Assembly (NCBI GenBank): GCA_022559845.1
Contig: JAHNEJ010000126.1
Location: 199,001-263,000 of the forward strand
DNA from: Amorphophallus konjac
Lineage: Eukaryota > Streptophyta > Magnoliopsida > Alismatales > Araceae
Length of the DNA stretch: 64,000 nucleotides
Reading direction: 5' to 3'
The translations under genes were made by a program, and so were the position numbers. Positions within the stretch are counted from its first letter, which is position 1. Every line of letters starts with the position of its first letter. The notes under the pieces are model-generated. The model was given only the letters and a program-made list of their open reading frames with translations, searched no databases and was not told the origin of the DNA. Below are positions 24,460-35,459 of the stretch, in pieces.

Positions 24460-27050
24460 GAGTTTTGCCCAACACCCGTCACTCTTGATTGGGGTCTTGG
24501 GAGGGGTTCCTTGCAAGTGTTTTATGGTGACCTCACTGGCCACATCTTTTGCACTTATGAATCATCTTCGTAACATTCTCCCCTTCGTAACCTTCTCCTC
24601 TAGGTCTCTAATCCTCTTCTTTCTTAGATGTTCTCGGGGTATGCGACATCTAGGAGGAAGTATATCTGGGCTGTCAACTGTTTCCCACATCTTTTTATCT
24701 GTTAAGGGATAAATTTTTAGGATTTCATAGATTTTTTGTAGGCTCCAACCCCATAACACTTATCAGCAAAATATTTAATATTCAACCCTCTGCGGGGATC
24801 AACAACTACTGTGACATGCTGACATGGCAGCCCACTAACTTGCCATTTTCGACAAGAGCAAGTCCTCTCATCTAAACAAACAGTAGACCGCTCATAGGGG
24901 CCTTCAACTTCAGCTCAAAAGTCAGATGAAAATATAACTTGAAATGTTCCTAGTGTCCTTACAATTCTTTTTAGATGTGCCACAGATCGGGCCACAAATG
25001 ACTCTTTCCCTCTCCTAGCATGCCGTCTTCTTTGGTCCATCTTCATCATGATCTTTTGTCTTATACCATCAAGCATATCAACAATAGGTGCCCTCTCCGG
25101 TCACTAACAAAAGAATTCCATGATTCAACCAAATTGTTTGTGATGTAGTGACATCTGACCTTGTCAGAAAACTAACACTTAGACTACACACATGCAAGCT
25201 TCTCCAAATAATTTACTGTATGCACATCAAGTTTTTCAATTTCAAATAATTGGGATTGATATCTCCTGATGGAGCAACATCTTACTGCACTCCATGTAAC
25301 AACCATGAAAATTGGGCCGGCCACTTCTTTCTGAAGCCTTGTACATGTGACACATGCAAAACCTAAGTAATTCATCCAATAAACACTAACAATGAGGAAA
25401 TTATTTTAAAATGAAATGTAGACATAGACCTGAAATAAATTATGAAATGTAGATTTTCAGGAAAATAAATTATGAAATGTAGATTTTTAGAAAAATTAAA
25501 TTTGAAATAAACACTAAAAATCCGGAAGTATCAGAAATACTTTAACTTACCCATGTTCAACTTTGGAAAACATCTCTGGGATAGCTAACTCAGTGTCTTT
25601 ATCTATGTCATATATAGATGTTATTCCCTATGGGTGTCCAATTGCCTTCTTCAACAATTGTAAAAATTAAGTCCATGTATCCCCACTCTCCCCTTCTGCC
25701 ACTCTATAAGTAACTAAGAACAAACAAAAACTCCCATCTATTCCCACAACAGAGACCAACACTCCACCATAAGATCCTCTCAGATGACACACATCTATGC
25801 CTAACACTGGATAACAGTCACCAATGAACCCCTTAATGCATGCCCCTAAAGAAATAAAGAATCTTTCAAAGCATATGTCAATTGCGTTCTTCAACTCTAA
25901 AACTGAATCTGGATTGTTTTTATTCGATTCATTAAGAAACTATGGCAAAAACTTTTAAGAATCCTCCACCTTACCAAAAACATGTTCTTTGGCTATTAGC
26001 ATGCCAAACTCTTTGGTAATGAATCTGTTCACATATTGGACAACAATAAACAACACAAGTTATATCAACATTAAATATAATGCAATATTCAAATGTAGAA
26101 AACACGTTTAGGGAAACACTAATGTTTCTGCGCGTTGTAGTCCCTTAGTAAACCAGCCGTCAATTTGTTTAGGGGTATGTCTGGATTATCCTTCACTAAT
26201 TCTACCACCCTAGCTAAAGTCTAATGTTTAGAAACCATCCGACTCTCAGTCCTACTACTAATCATTGTAAGTGTGTTTTTTTTCATAGTCCTGATGGCAA
26301 AGGCGACTCCATCTTGTAACCTTGATGCATGAACTCTCCATTTACAATTAATATCACCACACACTACAGTCATTCTAGTGTTATCATTTTTAATCTGCTT
26401 AAATTGAAATTGGTTCTTGATTGTAAATTGTCTTAAAGTAATCCTATAAGCATTGCAACTAGGAAAGATAGCACCAACTCTAATATCTAAATTTTTCTCA
26501 CCAACCTATAAGCAATCATCCCCTAGATCTGATATGCCCCTACGAGACTCATCTGAGCTATCTGGCATTGAATGATAGGAGTCCTCTGTATGCATGCACC
26601 TCATCAGAACCACAAAATGATTTTGTAGACTTTGAGGACTCATTGTACTCATCAGCATAAGCCACATACTCTGAGTCTTCATCATCAGATTGTTGCTCAT
26701 TGTATCTAATCGCCTCAAAATCTTCATCAGCACACTGTGTGAATTGTGCTTATCTTGCTTCACCTAGATCAGTAGCAGGCTGAACATCTCTTGCTTAGCA
26801 TGTGTCACTCACTGGCTCAACTTCTCCTACAATGTTAGATATGGCTTGGTTGGTCATATCTTGGACTGAATCACTAGGTCCATGTGGTTCACACACTAGC
26901 TCCACATCTAATACACTCACATAAATAGTCATCTTCTTCCGCGGGAGATATGAGAGCATCATTTGATATAACTGTGCATCAGATATAATTTTATCGTATA
27001 CAATAGGACTGGACTCTGGTATTTCATAATGAAATTACAAAGTATGCTCA
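24460..27050 (-). pseudogene. MuDR-type transposase of the MULE, decayed
   Basis: Mutator transposases bind the element ends and cut and rejoin DNA with a DDE active site. On the minus strand the domains run in the usual order. An acidic N-terminal part lies at about 26,940-26,630. The zinc-binding DNA-binding domain at 26,500-26,140 reads VVCGDINCKWRVHASRLQDG and VELVKDNPDIPLNKLTAGLL. The catalytic core near 25,830-25,640 reads GCIKGF-like then YPVLGIDVCHLRGSYGGV, where the Asp of GID is the first catalytic residue, and GITSIYDIDKD follows at about 25,620. A NNLVESWNSFV block lies near 25,140. A SWIM zinc finger at 24,885-24,795 has CSCRKW then GLPCQH. In-frame stops in the N-terminus, after the DNA-binding domain and before SWIM, plus at least one frameshift near 25,100, break it. 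Some gaps may be introns. It cannot encode an intact enzyme as read. Confidence 0.88.
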
Positions 27051-27522
27051 ACTCGCCCACCTAGAAATGTGACTCATGTCCTCTATGAGGATGCAACGAT
27101 TGTAAAAGTGTGGATACACAGTTACTATCTACATTTGACCCAACACATAATCCCTCCTACCGGACTATAACAGCTTCCAGTAACTGTCGTATCTATATGT
27201 AAGCTTCAGACCAGACTCCGACCTGGTACTAAACCATAAACCATCAATAACATTATATAGTTTATGTACATGCTTAACCCACAACGGTAAAACGAAAATC
27301 ATAAACTTACTTTTTTTTCACATTTTCTACCTCTGTCGAAATCTTTCTTTTCTTTGTAATGGCCTTCTCTAAAAACTTCCTCCGTAGAGTTATCACTGGC
27401 CGTAACGTCTGTCGTGTCATTGAAGGAGTCAACAGGAGCTGGACGAAGGAGCGTCAGAGTTGGACGGAGGAGTCAATAGTGATGTCGTATCATCGGCCAT
27501 GTTATCGCTGACTTTTTCTTCC

Positions 27523-27530
27523 CTTTATAG
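27523..27530 (-). promoter_or_regulatory. Possible TATA box of the MULE transposase
   Basis: The minus strand reads CTATAAAG about 480 bp upstream of the first recognisable transposase residues and about 540 bp inside the right end. Position and orientation suit a transposase promoter. No other evidence. Confidence 0.35.
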
Positions 27531-27559
27531 CGCCTGAGTTGGACCAAGGAGTCAACACG

Positions 27560-27760
27560 AGCAGGAGTCACCCGCCGCTGGGCCAGCAAAGAAGATGCAA
27601 CCAGACGATGATCGCCCTCTCGTCCTCCCCTCTTCCGCAGGACCCCACAATCGATCACCCCCTCCTAACTCCTCCCCTCTCCTATAACCCTCTCCCGCAA
27701 GAACCCAAAGTCGGTCACCCTCTCCTCCTCCCCCCTCTTGTAAGAATTGCTTACGATATC
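27560..27760. repeat. Short tandem-like repeats near the MULE right end
   Basis: Blocks containing CCGCA(A)GAACCC or CCGCAGGACCCC, then GGTCACCC or GATCACCC, then CCTCC recur two to three times. They produce repetitive frames on both strands that should not be taken as genes. Confidence 0.45.
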
Positions 27761-27939
27761 GATTGCCCTTCCCTGTTTCCCTAAATCGCAAGAACCCTAG
27801 CTTCTCCTGTGATGAACATTGTGGGATGAAGGGGGAAAGAACAAAGTCGAGAGGCTCGAGTGTGATTAACTAGGAGCAATTTCATCTTTTACTTCTATCG
27901 AGTTAGTTTAACTAATGTTGGATTTCACTATGGCTGCGG

Positions 27940-28072
27940 GATCAAATTGCATGGACTAATAATAATAACGTTAAAGATTTTAGGGATTAAAAAATAATAG
28001 TTACATTTGAAAGATTAATAAAAAAATATGTATATTTGTAGGGACTGAGAAAAAAGAAAACCATTTTTTCCC
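27940..28072 (-). repeat. MULE right terminal inverted repeat
   Basis: Inverse of 20,851-20,980. The outer boundary is set at the CCC at 28,070-28,072; the exact first base is uncertain by a few nucleotides because the left end is a T-run. Confidence 0.82.
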
Positions 28073-28514
28073 TTGCTACTCCTACAGCCAGCCCCAACAT
28101 TCTTTCCCGTAGATGCCTTTAGTTCTTGAGCTATGTCTAAACTTTCAAAAGTTTTACTCTACTTATCTTGACAGGAGGAGATTGAACCTTAAAAATGGTC
28201 TGTTTAGTATCTTGATTAGTTTTTATGTTCAAATATTACAAGTTAAAAGTGACTTCCAGCAAACAAATTCTGATAAAAAAATTTAAAGATGCTTTTATTC
28301 TGATATGCACAAGGTTTTCTTTATTCTTCTCATAGTTTCTTTTGTTTTTTTTATAATTAAATTGGCCTGAGCCTGTTTTCCATTAGGACCACGTACTGTT
28401 CCCAGCTACTCGTTAGGTGTGGAATGTTAGATGTTACTGCTGATCCAACGTGGGTAGAAGGATATTCTCTCTCATTGTTGGGATGGGTTCCTATCTAGGT
28501 ATCCTCCGGAGGCC

Positions 28515-28690
28515 ATGGCACTTAAACAATACGTTCATCAGCTCGATCACCCCCTTACCGACGACATCTTCGACCTCGCCACCTCCCTTTGCTTGTCAGA
28601 CCACCTCCACGTTACTCTCGAGCTACTTAGGTCATCTCACCCCACGGTACTCCCTCCCTTTCTCTCTCTTCTCTCTATCTACTCTCTCTC
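28515..28690 (+). other. Orphan exon-like open frame
   Basis: An ATG in good context (GGCCATGG) opens MALKQYVHQLDHPLTDDIFD followed by LATSLCLSDHLHVTLELL, a composition that looks like real helical protein and not translated repeat. A GGTACTCC donor-like site follows at about 28,647, and a CT-rich tract ends in CTGTAG near 28,701. I do not recognise the family. It could be a first exon of a gene whose other exons are lost, or a captured fragment. No downstream exons were identified. Confidence 0.3.
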
Positions 28691-28887
28691 CAACCCTCCT
28701 GTAGGGGGGTGGCCGGTGCAAGAGGGGAGCACCTCTTACAACCCATCTCTCCTCTATCTCTTTAATTTCTCATTTGCTCAAGTCCTCCGCCTCTCTTTCT
28801 CTCTCTAATTAACCCTCCCAACGGGGGGTTGCCGATGATGTAAGGAAGGCCTCTCTCCTCTCTCTTTGTGCGCGCATTAACCGCGAT

Positions 28888-28980
28888 AGTATTTTTGTAT
28901 AATATAAATCTACACAGTGATATATCTACTAATCTATTTTTAGAAATATTTTTTTACAAATTCTAATTTAACAATAGTGT
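28888..28980. repeat. Dispersed repeat, copy 3
   Basis: Contains CAGTGATATATCTACTAATC and the TTTTTTTACAAATTCTAATT tail shared with the copies near 6165 and 16,960. Confidence 0.45.
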
Positions 28981-28998
28981 CCGTGAAGAAACCCCAAG

Positions 28999-29258
28999 AG
29001 GCCCTTTGATAACCGAATAAGTCAACATGGGGTTTACGCATTCCCCGTGGAGTTCCGATTTTATCGGTAACATCCAAAAACGGGTTTGATAAAAAATGGG
29101 GTTTAACGCCGATTAGTGAGAGATTCGGTGAAAACCCCTGAATTTTACGTGAATTGCCCATTGGACCGGAGAAGTCGAATATGCTGTTCACCCCGATTGG
29201 GGCGGACAGCGTATTCCGCCCCTCTCCTCTCCTGCTCATTTATCAAATGGGGCCCTAA
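28999..29258. repeat. MITE-like element with GGCCC..TTTGATAA ends
   Basis: The left end AGGCCCTTTGATAACC is inverted at the right end (TTATCAAATGGGGCCCT). About 260 bp, non-coding, moderately GC-rich. The termini resemble common plant MITEs starting GGCCC(C)GTTTG. No clear TSD. Confidence 0.5.
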
Positions 29259-29319
29259 AGACTTTTAGCATGTTTTTATTGGTTGAACATGATCCGTCAG
29301 CGGAATACATGTGATGTGC

Positions 29320-29358
<39 letters not shown>

Positions 29359-30340
29359 CTTTTAACTCTGTTAAGGGCAAAATTCAGAATATTAAGATCA
29401 ATTTAGCAACTATCTGAAAATGTAAAAATGAACAGTTGTATCCGGTGTTACTCTAACTCTCGGAATCACACAAAAGCAAATCAGGAATTCTATATCTTTC
29501 TTGGGCAAAAATTATTTTTATCTACTCACCGGCAAACAACTTATAGATCCACTCAAACAGACATGGGTATATCTCCCCATTCGTAAGAGAGCTAGTGCCC
29601 AACACCAATTTCATTCTGAATGGACGAACTCGATGACTACCCAAGTAGAGAAGGAGTAAATCACATGAAAAGATAATTGCATTCTAATCGTCAAAGGGTG
29701 ATATCTTCAGAAGAACTACGTAATCAGATGACTTGAATAGAAAGTTTTCTCACAGACAGCAAGAAGATAACACAAACCCATCTTCACTCCAACTAATTAA
29801 GATCACACATTATTGATTCTCTCTTTTCTGAGGGTGATTTGTAGGCCACCCCACCCACAAGAGCAGTGCTCCCTCCATGCTTTGGGGTGCAAAGGTGAGG
29901 CTTTTTCTTTCAAGTGGGTAGGCTATCCTGAGGAGGAGCAAACGCGGTCGGAGGACGACACCCTTCGGTTTCACGCCAAGCTAAGACCCCGCATCATTGC
30001 TGCAGCCTGGCGGCCTCACTCGCATTGCGTTGCCACCCATGTCTCCATCACGCGATGGACTCTCTCTCTCTCTCTCTCTCTCTCAGTTCCAGTCGTTGGG
30101 GGAGGCATCGTCTCAGTGGTGGTGGGGGGGGGGGGGGGGGGGTGGCAAGCATGGAAGCTTTCGAGTTCGAGATCTTCTGTATCGATGAGTATAGCTGTTA
30201 GTTCTTTTTTCATACTGTCATATATACTATCATATAACTATATTGCATCATATACCTATACATATATATCTTTGTTATTATTTATTATGTATTTAGATAG
30301 ATTAAGATGAAAAAAACCTATCTTGTTTAGTCTTCTCACA
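29259..30340. other. Intergenic DNA with microsatellites and a G-run
   Basis: GT then GA repeats lie at 29,315-29,358, a CT repeat at 30,060-30,085, and an almost pure G-run at 30,124-30,142. The open frame at about 29,813-30,180 is not family-like downstream of the CT repeat and I do not call it a gene. Confidence 0.45.
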
Positions 30341-30344
30341 TAAT

Positions 30345-30580
30345 TAAGCATATGTCATATATATCCTTATAACCATTCATATTATCTTGTATACCCCTTC
30401 AGAACTTTACATTATACATGTCCAGTGGAATGTTCTGCTAACTTTGACTGTGTTAAAGCATAAGGAGTATAACTGAACAATATTCTTTAATACGAGGGTA
30501 TACAATATCAAGAATACGAGGATATAGAGTAGAATATATAAGATTTTAAGGATATATATATATATAATAATTATCTCTTT
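30345..30580. repeat. MITE-like element, about 235 bp
   Basis: ATATATATCCTTATAA at the left is inverted at the right (TTTTAAGGATATATATAT). The interior has GAATACGAGGRTATA twice. It resembles family A in its TATACCC-type motifs but is not clearly the same family. Confidence 0.4.
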
Positions 30581-30857
30581 ATTTTATTTATAATTTTCTT
30601 CTACTTATATATATTTTTTATGAGTGGACAAATGAGGAGGAGAGAGGATAAAGGGATCCACACTCTTAGATCCAGAGGATAGTCATTGCATCCCCCTTTA
30701 TTATACTATTCAATTAGTAGCAATAACAAAAGAGTTTTGTTTTTTTCGTAAAAACAATATGTATTATAACAGTGTAAAAATTTATGTTTATATGAACAGT
30801 TGCAAGCACACCCATCGTCTCCGAGTGCATACTTGGTTCTCTCGTCGTCTTCCATCA

Positions 30858-31136
30858 CTTAGGCCCCGTTTGATAACACTATCAGAGAAAGAGAAAATTT
30901 TGAAATCTCATATCCGTACAAAAATTTACAGTGTAAAATCATGAGAAGCACCTCTCAAGTTATTTCGACAGGTTACCAAAATTGAGCACTTTTGTGCCGA
31001 GTTCTCTCTCTACTATAAAATCTCATTCTCACAAAAATCGAGAAATACTATGTTCATTTGATAAAATTTAAATCTGTCAGAAATTCTAATGATTGAAATC
31101 TTCACCGAATTTGTTCCTAAACGAACCCTATCTCTC
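30858..31136. repeat. Possible MITE with AGGCCCCGTTTGATAACA end
   Basis: The left end is weakly inverted at the right (TTGTTCCTAAACGAACCCT). It is non-coding. The AGGCCCCGTTTG terminus is typical of plant MITEs, but no TSD is convincing. Confidence 0.35.
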
Positions 31137-33013
31137 TTTAGCTGAATCACATTCAAACTTGTCTTTAAGTAAAAATTTAACTCTATAAAGATAATATATA
31201 ATACCACTCTTCATTTACGTGGAGGAAGAAAGAGAATTCCACAAGTAATTTTTCATCCATTCAAATATCCATATCGCATTACTGAATCAGAGTGGTACGT
31301 GAAATCTGAGGGAATTATTAGCATGTTGTCACCCTTATTTCTTATCACTTAATTTAAAAAAAAATAGACGATGAACTTAAATCTATTTTTAAATATTAAA
31401 ATTAAGCTCAATGCTTTCCGTGAAAAAATCTATTTTATAATCAGTCAAAAAAATCAAAGAACTATCTGTATAACGATATATGAATATGTAATCTAATGAT
31501 TTATATATAAAATTGATACATCCACAATAATTCTACACAGAAATGCCGACAGTGCAGTCAACGGGGGTAAGTTTGGGGAGTAATGAATAATGATGTGACA
31601 AGATATACTTCCTAGTTAGCCGTCCTAATGACAAGGACTGGAAGAGTGTGGACAAGAAGGGCACTTGTTAGTGGGGTTTGTAGGCAATGGTCTATCCGGC
31701 CTAGGATGGTCGGCAGTGATGCTGCCAAGCACTTGTTCTGCAAGTTGGGACCAGGCCACAGAGAGCCTCATGCTGGGAAGGGGGCCAATCATGTCCTCCT
31801 CTGGACATCTAACATTCTAAACTTGTGTTTGGTGGGAGTATAAGAGCACTTGGGGATGGAAATCCCCAGAGAGTGACAAGTGTGCCTAAAACCAGGGTAG
31901 AGTGGAGTTGGGGGGTTTTAGGTGGGCTAGAGAGGGTAGGGTAATTAGGATTAGGGTTTTGTGAATGGATGCAGATGAGTCTGCAGCCAAAGGATGAGCA
32001 TCAGACTTTGCCTACAAAGGCCAAGCAACAGAGTTGTTTCAAGTATTATACTAAAACAGGCCGGTGGCCCTTATCTGAGTGGTGGCTCATTGGCTGATTA
32101 AGACCTTAATTAGGGGGAGATACAGACTGCCTTCCAAACTCTTGATTAGTCTTGATAATGTGGGCATGAGTGACTTCATCTTAGCATGTGGCAGATTTTC
32201 TGAACCACTTTTTTTTCATATTTTTGAGCATTGAGACAATCTCCACAGACTATACTGATATGGAGCATACACTGGATGATAGTGCTAAGAGGCCTCAAGG
32301 AAGTGCAAGCAGATAGTTTTCCTTTATACATTGTTTTGGGTTAAATTCAAAGGCCAGTAATGTGGAAGCAAGTGAGTTAAAATAAGAGAGCTATGAATAA
32401 CAAGAGGACTATATAGAGAGCTATAGTTCTTGATCTCATACATTAATTAATTAGCAGATATAGTGGATGTATTTGTCCATGATATGGCTGTTGGCCTTAG
32501 TGATAGCAAGCTCATCTTGTGCATGGAGGATTGTAAAATTTTTCTTGCTGTTGTTGTTTCTCCCTTTCCTGTCTTCTTCTCATGTAATGCTATGTCTATA
32601 CCCTCCTCTTACTTACTCTACTCTATCCCCAACAACAATTAAAAATGGAAAAGGAATCCCTAATCCTTAGGTAGGTAGGTGCCCTAATTTTGATATCTTC
32701 CCCATGAAGGCCACCAGATTAAAGAAGATAAGAGGTTGCTTTCAAATGCTATGATTCGTTTTTATCTTTTTTCATCCCCTTTCCATTTTAAAAGTGGCCA
32801 CCGTGGTGGAGCTTGACCCTCCACCCCCCAACTCCTCACCCATACATAAGGAACCAGAAAAAGCCAAAGCGTGGGTCTCTCTAATGATTCATGTTTGACA
32901 TTGGTCTCTGTCTACCAACACAATTAACAGGTTCCCTTAAAACTAATAGAGCACCATCAAGTAATCAAAGCTATATCGGCAGTCAATACTTTAATGGCTG
33001 ATTTAGCTTCTTA

Positions 33014-33064
<51 letters not shown>

Positions 33065-33384
33065 CAAGGTAGACATGCATGAGAACTGCCACTGACTGGG
33101 AGAAAAAACGCTGCTAACTCTTGACTTCCTTTAATCCCCATTTTGGGGTAACTCATTGGTGAAATCTCCACCATAGTGAGAAATATAATAGAATCATCTA
33201 AATACTAATCTGTCCATTAAGCTAACCCATGGAGTAGGGTTTTGCTGTCTAATGACCATTGGACGCTTTCTTCAGTACAGACAAAGAAAACGCTATCAAG
33301 ACAAGGACTAGGGTCCTCATTCTAAACTTATTTATCAAACAGACCGGCATCTGAGAACATCCTTGAGAGACAACAGCTCAGGAG
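31137..33384. other. Intergenic DNA, no gene recognised
   Basis: A low-repeat stretch with modest frames, such as 31,628-31,843 (plus), of no known family. An AT microsatellite lies at 33,016-33,063. A non-coding transcript cannot be ruled out from sequence alone. Confidence 0.4.
33016..33063. repeat. AT microsatellite
   Basis: About 24 AT units, a perfect and probably polymorphic repeat. Confidence 0.95.
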
Positions 33385-34810
33385 ATTTTTGTCCTCGCTG
33401 TGGTTGAGAGATGTTCACGGAACTTGCACATGTTCGGGATCTTGCTGTCTGAATATTTTGGACCGGTTCCAACCGACCTTGTCAGATCACTGTTCAATTA
33501 GATTAATGAGGTCATATACCCTAAGAACATGCACGACAATAGAAGTTAAGTCACTCATACCAGCCGGCTGCTACCCCTGCTGGTGCAGCTGTCTCGGTTG
33601 CCTCTCCTTCGGTTTACGGCGCTGCTCATGTGGATGCGAGCCACCCTCCTTCCGTGGCGTCCGGTGCCGACAGCGGCGTTGCAACCGGCGCGTCTAGTGT
33701 CAATGCTGCTGCTGGTCTCTCTCAGCCGTCCCCTTTGCCTGACTGCGCTGCTGCCTCCGGTGACATCCTGAGCAATGCCGAGGACTCCTCTTCCTCCAGG
33801 CCCTCGCCATCACTTAACCCGGATGCTCGCTGCTGGTCTCCTCCTCAGCCGCCCTCCCTTGATGCTGCTACGGATGCGCCTCGCCTCGCCTCCCTTACTG
33901 CGGTGGGCCAGGTGGTTCCTTCCCCTGCAGCGTCTGCTTCTTCTGAAGGTGGTGACAAGGTGGGGGCCGAGTGCGCCTCCGGCCAGCCAGTAGACCCACC
34001 TGACGGTGCTTCTCCGACCATCCCGACTGCTCTGGTGGGCCCGGCTGCCGTCCTCCTCACTAAGGAAGCGGAGCGGTTGGCCCGCTTGGCTGCTCTGCGC
34101 GCGATGAGGGATGAAGTCAACGCTCTTCCAATCTTTTCTCGGCCTGGGGCTTCTGGCCTCCTTCGGTCATGCGTTGCTGCAGCGCCTTTGGCGCCATCTC
34201 TGCTGGCCTTGCAGCCCCCCACGACGTGATCCTGACTTTGCGAGCTGAGCCTCGCGACGATGTTTCTCCACCACCAGCTGCCTCCGTTCAGGCTGTCGGT
34301 GGTTCCGCCTGTGACGTCCCCTGCCAGCAGCCTCCCCCGACTGCCTCGCCTGATGCCCCCTGCGCTACCGCTGTAACAGGATATCCACCCTCCGGTTCAT
34401 GATGATGCCCTCGACGAGTTTGATGGTTCGATTGATGAGCAGGGCCTGGAGTTTGATGCTTCTTTCCAGCCCGCTCGCAGGAGCAAAAGAAAGAATCGAC
34501 GAAGGCCCAATCACCTCGAGTCCTATAGTCTCAGGCTTTAGCTGGCAGTCTCTTTGTTTTGGCTTCCTTGGCCTTGTTTATGTTTCGTTGGACCTTATTT
34601 GGGTTCATGGGTTTCTCTTAGCGACTTTGTAAGTTTATCTCCCTTATGTAGTTTGTGGCCCCTTTAGTCTCTTTTAGTTTGGGTGTCTCTCTCCTCCCTG
34701 TACTGCTTCTGTCATTTATTGTTTTACTTAATGAAAATCGTTTGCCTGGTGGCCAAGGTGCTCCACCCCCTTCCGCAATGAAGGGATGAACGGGAATCCT
34801 AGACCCACCT
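33385..34810 (+). mobile_element. Rearranged LINE-like remnant
   Basis: A short segment (33,440-33,520) translates as LDRF then LSDHCSI, like the LDRF...SDHCPI end of a LINE endonuclease. It is followed by a GC-rich, Ala/Ser/Pro-rich frame (33,630-34,229). A later frame (about 34,400-34,540) ends in an acidic patch and a basic tail (RRSKRKNRRR), as ORF1-like proteins of plant LINEs do. The last part is T-rich and ends TTAATGAAAATCGTTTGCCTGGTGG, similar to LINE 3' ends. The order is abnormal and no reverse transcriptase is present, so this is at most a rearranged or non-autonomous remnant. Confidence 0.35.
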
Positions 34811-34911
34811 TTCAAGTATTGCCTTTGAGTAAAACAAAGTCACTCGTACCTGTAGAGTACCATCTTTGAGTTTTTGTCTTGTGTAAGAGGATTTTCCATG
34901 GATCAACTATT

Positions 34912-35214
34912 GGCACATTTGGAAATCCGATGGCATCATGGATTCTTTTCATAATCCAATAGAGAGGGAAAAATTTTGGGTGAGAGAGATTACGGGGATT
35001 TTCAAATCTCACTATCTTTTTATAATCCAATTGAGAGAGAAAATGTTAGGTTGGGAGAGATTATAAGGATTTTCAAACCTCATTATTTTTGTTCTATATC
35101 TCTCTCTATCCATCATAATCTTGCCTTTCAAAATTTTGATGATACATTAGCCTATTTGAAGAGGGAGGGGGAGGGGTGGAGAATCCGTCCCCATAAGTCT
35201 TTCCAAATGTAGCC
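34912..35214. repeat. MITE-like element with an internal tandem repeat
   Basis: Ends: GGCACATTTGGAAATCC at the left, inverted as CTTTCCAAATGTAGCC at the right. Inside, a unit of about 70 bp starting ATAATCCAAT and containing GAGAGATTA and GGATTTTCAAA is repeated twice (from about 34,952 and 35,021). Non-coding. Confidence 0.55.
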
Positions 35215-35360
35215 TAATATTATTATCCGACAATCGCAGGGAGTTACCTTATTCTTTTTAACGTTTCATCTGATTTAGCATGTTTTTTCTTAATTCACCA
35301 AATTCTTGGGATCCTCTTCGCATCAAAGCATCTCTACATAGAAGCATTGTGTGCATGAGG

Positions 35361-35369
35361 GTGTGTGTG

Positions 35370-35458
<89 letters not shown>
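35361..35458. repeat. Compound GT/GA microsatellite
   Basis: About 28 GT units with one interruption, followed by about 21 GA units. It generates artefactual repetitive open frames in all six frames. Confidence 0.95.

Positions 35459-35459
<1 letters not shown>

Larger units (their letters stand above)
20851..28072 (-). mobile_element. MULE (Mutator-like DNA transposon), 7.2 kb
   Basis: The ends are inverted repeats of about 130 bp: left 20,851-20,980, right about 27,940-28,072. Shared blocks include AGTCCCTAC, the region around CAACTATTATTTTTTAATCCC, AAAATCTT, and further in AGTCCAT plus AATTTG. Inside, the minus strand carries a decayed MuDR transposase, and the plus strand of the left third carries a zinc-finger fragment of GRF type. 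Flanks GCTTACT (left) and GCTACT (right) may be remnants of the 9-11 bp TSD. I orient the element by its transposase. Size and end length fit plant MULEs of the TIR type. Confidence 0.85.

Noticed and set aside
33630..34229. 199-codon Ala/Ser/Pro-rich frame as a host gene
   Set aside because: It lacks any recognisable domain, has long frames on both strands from GC bias, and sits between LINE-like pieces.
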